64,000 bases of DNA, taken from assembly GCA_964346725.1 (NCBI GenBank), contig CAYFVM010000005.1, forward strand, positions 30,246 to 94,245, written 5' to 3'. Below are positions 60,914-64,000 of the stretch, piece after piece; position 1 is the stretch's first letter; each line of letters starts with the position of its first letter. The position numbers were made by a program, and so were the translations under genes. Source of the DNA: UBA1715 sp964346725. Lineage in GTDB: Bacteria; Bacteroidota; Bacteroidia; Bacteroidales; UBA1715. Below the pieces are notes generated by a model, which saw nothing but the letters and a program-made list of their open reading frames with translations, searched no databases and had not been told where the DNA came from.

Positions 60914-62845
60914 ATGGGAATGCCGCGTTCTCCTTTTACTTTAGTAAGCCTATTCTTGTGCTTATTCTTTTCTCTATCCGCTTATTCGCAGGATTGGGAG
61001 ATTGTGATGGCTATGCTTGCCGATGAAAGTCGGGAAACCATTTCGGAAGATGATTTTTCGGATTGGGAAGAGTTGTATAACAATAAATTGAATATCAACG
61101 ATTTATCTGACGATGATTTCTCGGCGTTTTTCTTCCTTACCGATTTTGAACGAGCAAGTCTTGCGTATTATGTAAACCACAATCGTCCTTTGCTCAGCGT
61201 GTATGAATTGCAGTTTGTGTTGGGTTTGCCTTTGCAAAAAGCAAAATTACTTTCGCAGTTTTGCTATGCCGGTCCTCTCTCACGGTCAAAACCGATAGAG
61301 CAACTTCTGCGTGAAGGTCGTCATGTGGTGGCTTCAAATACCTCGCTCACAAACGTCAAGAACGACGATTACAAGGAAAGTAATAACTACCAAGGTGGCG
61401 CGCAAAAAGAAGTCCTACGATACCGTTTTCAGTCGTACAATTCATTGTTTTGCGGAGTAACTCTCAAAAAGGACAAAGGAGAAGCCTTTTCTTTGCGCGA
61501 GGGCTTTGATTCGCAGTCGATGTATGTGCAAATAAAGAATCGGGGCGTGCTTTCCAATCTTATTGTTGGCGATTACAAAGTCTCAATAGCACAAGGACTT
61601 ATGCTTTCGCAAGGGTTTAGTATGGCAAATTCGCTAGAGCAGTCGGGCGGAGTGCAGTCCTATGTGTTGTCAAAACATAGTTCTACGTCGGAGTTTTTGT
61701 TTTCTCGTGGCTGTGGCGCAAGTTTTAATCTTGGTGCGTTTCAAATAACGCCGTTTGTCTCTTTTCGGAAATTAGATGGAAAACCCGGCGATGAGGTTGA
61801 TTTCCCCTTTTCTATATCGCAAACCGGATACCACAGAACTGACGGCGAGATTGCCTCGAAACAAGCCATAGCGCATACAATGACGGGTTTGCAGGTTTTG
61901 TCCGGACAAAAACATTGGCGATACGGTTTTGCCTTTGTTCAGCATAATTTTTCGCTTGATACACTTTCTGCTCGTATTCAAAATGCTGATGTGTTTTATA
62001 CCTATTTCAAACGGCATGTGCGCTTGTACGGCGAATTTGCCATCGATAAAGATTTTCGTTTTGCAAGCATTCACGGAGTTTCATACGCATTGTCCGAAGA
62101 GGTCTTGCTTTCGAGTAGTTTGAGGTATTATCAGTCAGATTACCAGAGTTTTATGTCGTCGGCAGAAGGACGGCAAAGCAGTGTGGGGAATGAGATGGGA
62201 TTAAATATACATATGAAATTTTCTCTTACCGAGCGACTTTCTTGCATTGTGGCCAACGATCTATTTGCTATGCCCGAAGAACGAACCACAATGCAACAGC
62301 CAACGCAAGGGAATAATCTGCGGTGTAGGCTTTCATACAAAACATTTTCGGGCGTGTATATGTATTACCAATGTGGTTTTACTCGGCAAACAAGCAAAAC
62401 CGAAACGGGATTTTCTTTGCCACAAAAGCAATCGCATAAGTTGTATATGTCATTGTCCATAAGTAGCACAATGGTATTGAAAACCTCTGTGCAAATTTCT
62501 GCAGGTGAACAAAGTAGAGGATTTCTTTTGTATGAAGATTTAGTTTGGAAACCTACACCAACTCTTGTGCTAAGTGCACGGTTTGCAAATTTTGATGCAC
62601 CGTATGAGAATCGCTTGTATGCCTGGGAAGATGATGTGATGTATTTGTTCTCAAATTCGCAGTATTTCTATTCCGGAACCTACAACTATCTCGTTGTGAA
62701 ATGGAAATTGTCTGAAGCGGTTGCGTTTCAAACGAAAGCGTCGTGTACGCACTTTTCAGAGAAATACGAATTGCCCGAAACGTATGATGTATATCAGAAT
62801 AACCGAAAAGTGAACGTGAATATAATGCTTCAGGTACAGATATAA
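60914..62845 (+). CDS. Exported protein with helix-hairpin-helix and beta-barrel regions
   Basis: The 643-residue protein has a signal peptide (~8-25, ending SAYSQ), a helix-hairpin-helix-like region (~45-115, LNINDLSDDDFSAFFFLTDF then LSVYELQFVLGLP) similar to ComEA, and from ~150 a long beta-rich region with alternating aromatic residues, as expected of an outer-membrane barrel, to the end. This combination is found in Bacteroidota; function is unknown and DNA binding at the surface is speculation. ATG 60920 may be the real start given the promoter at 60902-60909. Confidence 0.7.
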   Translation: MGMPRSPFTLVSLFLCLFFSLSAYSQDWEIVMAMLADESRETISEDDFSDWEELYNNKLNINDLSDDDFSAFFFLTDFERASLAYYVNHNRPLLSVYELQFVLGLPLQKAKLLSQFCYAGPLSRSKPIEQLLREGRHVVASNTSLTNVKNDDYKESNNYQGGAQKEVLRYRFQSYNSLFCGVTLKKDKGEAFSLREGFDSQSMYVQIKNRGVLSNLIVGDYKVSIAQGLMLSQGFSMANSLEQSGGVQSYVLSKHSSTSEFLFSRGCGASFNLGAFQITPFVSFRKLDGKPGDEVDFPFSISQTGYHRTDGEIASKQAIAHTMTGLQVLSGQKHWRYGFAFVQHNFSLDTLSARIQNADVFYTYFKRHVRLYGEFAIDKDFRFASIHGVSYALSEEVLLSSSLRYYQSDYQSFMSSAEGRQSSVGNEMGLNIHMKFSLTERLSCIVANDLFAMPEERTTMQQPTQGNNLRCRLSYKTFSGVYMYYQCGFTRQTSKTETGFSLPQKQSHKLYMSLSISSTMVLKTSVQISAGEQSRGFLLYEDLVWKPTPTLVLSARFANFDAPYENRLYAWEDDVMYLFSNSQYFYSGTYNYLVVKWKLSEAVAFQTKASCTHFSEKYELPETYDVYQNNRKVNVNIMLQVQI

Positions 62846-62850
62846 AAAGA

Positions 62851-62877
62851 AAGGAGATAGCAACGTGCTATCTCCTT
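62851..62877. terminator. Bidirectional terminator between HHH gene and cold-shock gene
   Basis: AAGGAGATAGCA (62851-62862) and TGCTATCTCCTT (62866-62877) pair perfectly over 12 bases with a 3-base loop. On the minus strand the stem is followed by TCTTTTTA, so it mainly stops the cold-shock gene. Confidence 0.8.
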
Positions 62878-62902
62878 CGGTTCTTTGATAAAATAAGAGT
62901 TA

Positions 62903-63094
62903 TTATTCTGCTATTTTAACATTAACAGCGCATTGACCTTTTTTTCCTTCAGCCAATTCGAACTCAACATTGTCATTGTCGGCAATTTTGTCAACCAAAC
63001 CTGAAACGTGTACAAAGTATTCTTTTTCCGTTTCTGTCTCTTTAATAAACCCATAACCTTTGGTTTTGTTAAAGAATTTTACTGTACCTTTCAT
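62903..63094 (-). CDS. Cold-shock domain protein
   Basis: Single-domain RNA/ssDNA chaperone. The 63-residue protein starts MKGTVKFFNKTKGYGFI (RNP1 motif KGYGFI) and has RNP2 YFVHVSG at ~26-32. Ends GQCAVNVKIAE. Size and motifs match CspA-type proteins, although its charged KETETEKEYF loop differs from E. coli. It has a perfect promoter box upstream and a terminator downstream, so it is a single-gene unit. Confidence 0.96.
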   Translation of the reverse strand: MKGTVKFFNKTKGYGFIKETETEKEYFVHVSGLVDKIADNDNVEFELAEGKKGQCAVNVKIAE

Positions 63095-63122
63095 AATGAA
63101 AAATATTTAATTAATAATTAAG

Positions 63123-63130
63123 CAAATATA
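63123..63130 (-). promoter_or_regulatory. Promoter -7 box for cold-shock gene
   Basis: Minus strand TATATTTG, perfect box, 28 bases upstream of the ATG at 63094. The leader contains an AT-rich palindrome (TTAATTATTAATTAA on the minus strand). Confidence 0.55.
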
Positions 63131-63243
63131 GAAAAAAGTTTGTTTGTATATATCTCTATCACATTTTTTTTATCTATTTCTTTGTAAGATTTTGGTATAC
63201 TATTTGGAATAAGTTGATTTTTAATTAATTTCGTGAAAAAATA

Positions 63244-63798
63244 ATGGAGAAAAAGGCACATTTTTTATTGCTTGTTTTGTTCGCATTGTTCGCATTTTCT
63301 GCAGCAGCTCAAGATAATAATGTCTTTATCGAAAAGAAAAATAATCCAGAATTAAAGGTAACAGTAACGGGTTATTTTGGCATTAGTTTAATGACAACAT
63401 ATACTGGCTTTGTGCGTTATGGGTATATTCAAATAAAATCGACGGGAGAACAACTCACTACGTGGCTTACGCGCGATCAATTCATTCAACAAGCCAGCGG
63501 ACAAACTTTTTCCAAGGCAAATCCCGAAAAGAAGAATCTGCTAGAGGAGAAAGGCATAAAAAAAGAGTCTTTTGAAAATTTATGGAAACTTCGATATGCT
63601 GAATATCCATATGAAGGAAGCGAAGAATTGGGTTGGGCTGGTATGCCGTTTGGCCCAAGCGAGGGACAGTGGAGTTTCTTAAGTAGAAATTACCATTTTA
63701 GCAAAATGAACCAATTCCTCTATGGCGAAGATATGTGGCGCTTGGTAAAAGATTCGCAAGATCCCGATTGGCAACGTCAATACTCTAGTTTAAAATAG
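63244..63798 (+). CDS. Exported protein of unknown function
   Basis: I do not recognise a family. The 184-residue protein has a clear signal peptide (~1-23, LLLVLFALFAFSAAAQ), a beta-type region (~32-70, KVTVTGYFGISLMTTYTGF) and a Trp/Tyr-rich C-terminal part with YPYEGSEELGWAGMPFGPSE. It is followed after 22 bases by a small protein gene on the same strand and may form a unit with it. Confidence 0.65.
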   Translation: MEKKAHFLLLVLFALFAFSAAAQDNNVFIEKKNNPELKVTVTGYFGISLMTTYTGFVRYGYIQIKSTGEQLTTWLTRDQFIQQASGQTFSKANPEKKNLLEEKGIKKESFENLWKLRYAEYPYEGSEELGWAGMPFGPSEGQWSFLSRNYHFSKMNQFLYGEDMWRLVKDSQDPDWQRQYSSLK

Positions 63799-63820
63799 CA
63801 ACTTTATTCTTTATACTATA

Positions 63821-64000
63821 ATGAAACGGAAGAAAACAATCGCATTGGGTGATTATCTATTGGCCAATAGAAAGGCGAGTAGAGAAGAAGAAATTGCTCT
63901 GCATGGACATCCGTTGCAACACGGACGAGTCCATAAGTCAAAGAAAGTGTACGATAGAAATAAAACGAAGGCAGGCGACAGAAACCTGCCTTTTTTGTTG
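63821..64000 (+). CDS. Small basic protein, runs off the window
   Basis: An open frame of 60 codons without a stop before the window end: it starts MKRKKTIALGDYLLANRKAS and contains EEEIALHGHPLQHGRVHKSK. The composition (Lys/Arg/His-rich, no membrane segment) suggests a cytoplasmic nucleic-acid-associated protein, and it looks like a conserved small Bacteroidota protein, though I cannot name it. The last codons pass through a terminator-like hairpin. The gene is too short for standard gene calls. Confidence 0.6.
   Translation, partial: MKRKKTIALGDYLLANRKASREEEIALHGHPLQHGRVHKSKKVYDRNKTKAGDRNLPFLL
63968..63996 (+). terminator. Terminator-like hairpin at window end
   Basis: AAGGCAGG (63968-63975) and CCTGCCTT (63985-63992) with a 9-base loop, followed by T residues to 63996. 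It lies inside the open frame of the small basic protein. Confidence 0.75.

Noticed and set aside
1..64000. Mobile elements, prophage, CRISPR, toxin-antitoxin or defence islands
   Set aside because: No transposase, integrase, cas, or repeat-spacer pattern was seen; gene content is core metabolism and envelope. The NUC-type nuclease alone is not evidence of a defence system.

Overview
The window is a piece of an AT-rich genome from the phylum Bacteroidota, most likely order Bacteroidales or a close relative (the order is an inference). The evidence is the gliding/T9SS-associated genes gldD and gldA, several Bacteroidota-specific families (DUF4292 and DUF4175-type proteins, DUF1573, a DUF7033-like deacetylase), almost no Shine-Dalgarno sequences, and repeated TAnnTTTG promoter boxes a few to a few tens of bases upstream of start codons. 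Two runs of exactly 100 N (38471-38570 and 54674-54773) show a draft scaffold. I see no rRNA, tRNA, insertion sequence, prophage or CRISPR array. It is mostly core-genome housekeeping rather than an accessory island.

Layout. From 1 to 11.6 kb every gene is on the minus strand: galE (cut by the window edge), gldD, ssb, the cell-shape operon purH-mreB-mreC-mreD-mrdA-rodA, an exported glucosaminidase, a pseudouridine synthase and panB. From 11.8 to 27.5 kb every gene is on the plus strand: a flippase, a 490-base gene-free AT-rich gap, then dut, a sugar nucleotidyltransferase, a short TPR protein, a DUF4292 lipoprotein, an EnvC-like murein hydrolase activator, a 1,103-residue membrane/coiled-coil protein, ybeY, mnmG, an M16 peptidase, tsaC, a thioesterase and a LytS/LytTR two-component pair. 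After 27.5 kb the strands are mixed: an aminopeptidase P, a phosphate transporter, kdsA-pepT-U32 peptidase, leuS, a surface protein with an assembly gap, an SGNH hydrolase, sufS with an LD-carboxypeptidase and an orphan methyltransferase-like protein, mltG, alkaline phosphatase and a NUDIX protein, then pyrE-gldA-mltD-like-asnB-glycosyltransferase. The last 11 kb holds a nuclease, a CE2-like esterase with a gap, DUF1573, a degenerate HisIE, a YgbA-like protein, a coiled-coil membrane protein, greA, a HIT protein, a deacetylase-like protein, aroC, an HHH/beta-barrel protein, a cold-shock protein and two small unknowns.

How it works together. Much of the window builds or remodels the envelope: MreBCD/PBP2/RodA elongation, EnvC-like activator, MltG and MltD-type lytic transglycosylases, glucosaminidase, LD-carboxypeptidase, KDO synthesis, flippase, glycosyltransferase and asparagine synthase. 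A second theme is origin-proximal architecture. The switch from all-minus to all-plus genes at about 11.7 kb, the AT-rich gene-free stretch at 13.3-13.8 kb with spaced TGTTAA repeats, and a pair of CACGTG-centred palindromes resembling parS just after mnmG at 23.4 kb are together consistent with the chromosome origin and centromere lying here. This is an inference; no dnaA, parA or parB is in the window.

Most notable observations: the parS-like palindrome pair; the possible origin; a HisIE homologue whose HisI domain has lost all its zinc-binding cysteines while the HisE domain looks intact; divergent NUDIX and pyrE genes whose start codons overlap inside one CATG; a promoter placed upstream of a terminator-like hairpin in the greA leader; and a small conserved-looking basic protein whose frame runs through a terminator-like hairpin at the window's right edge.
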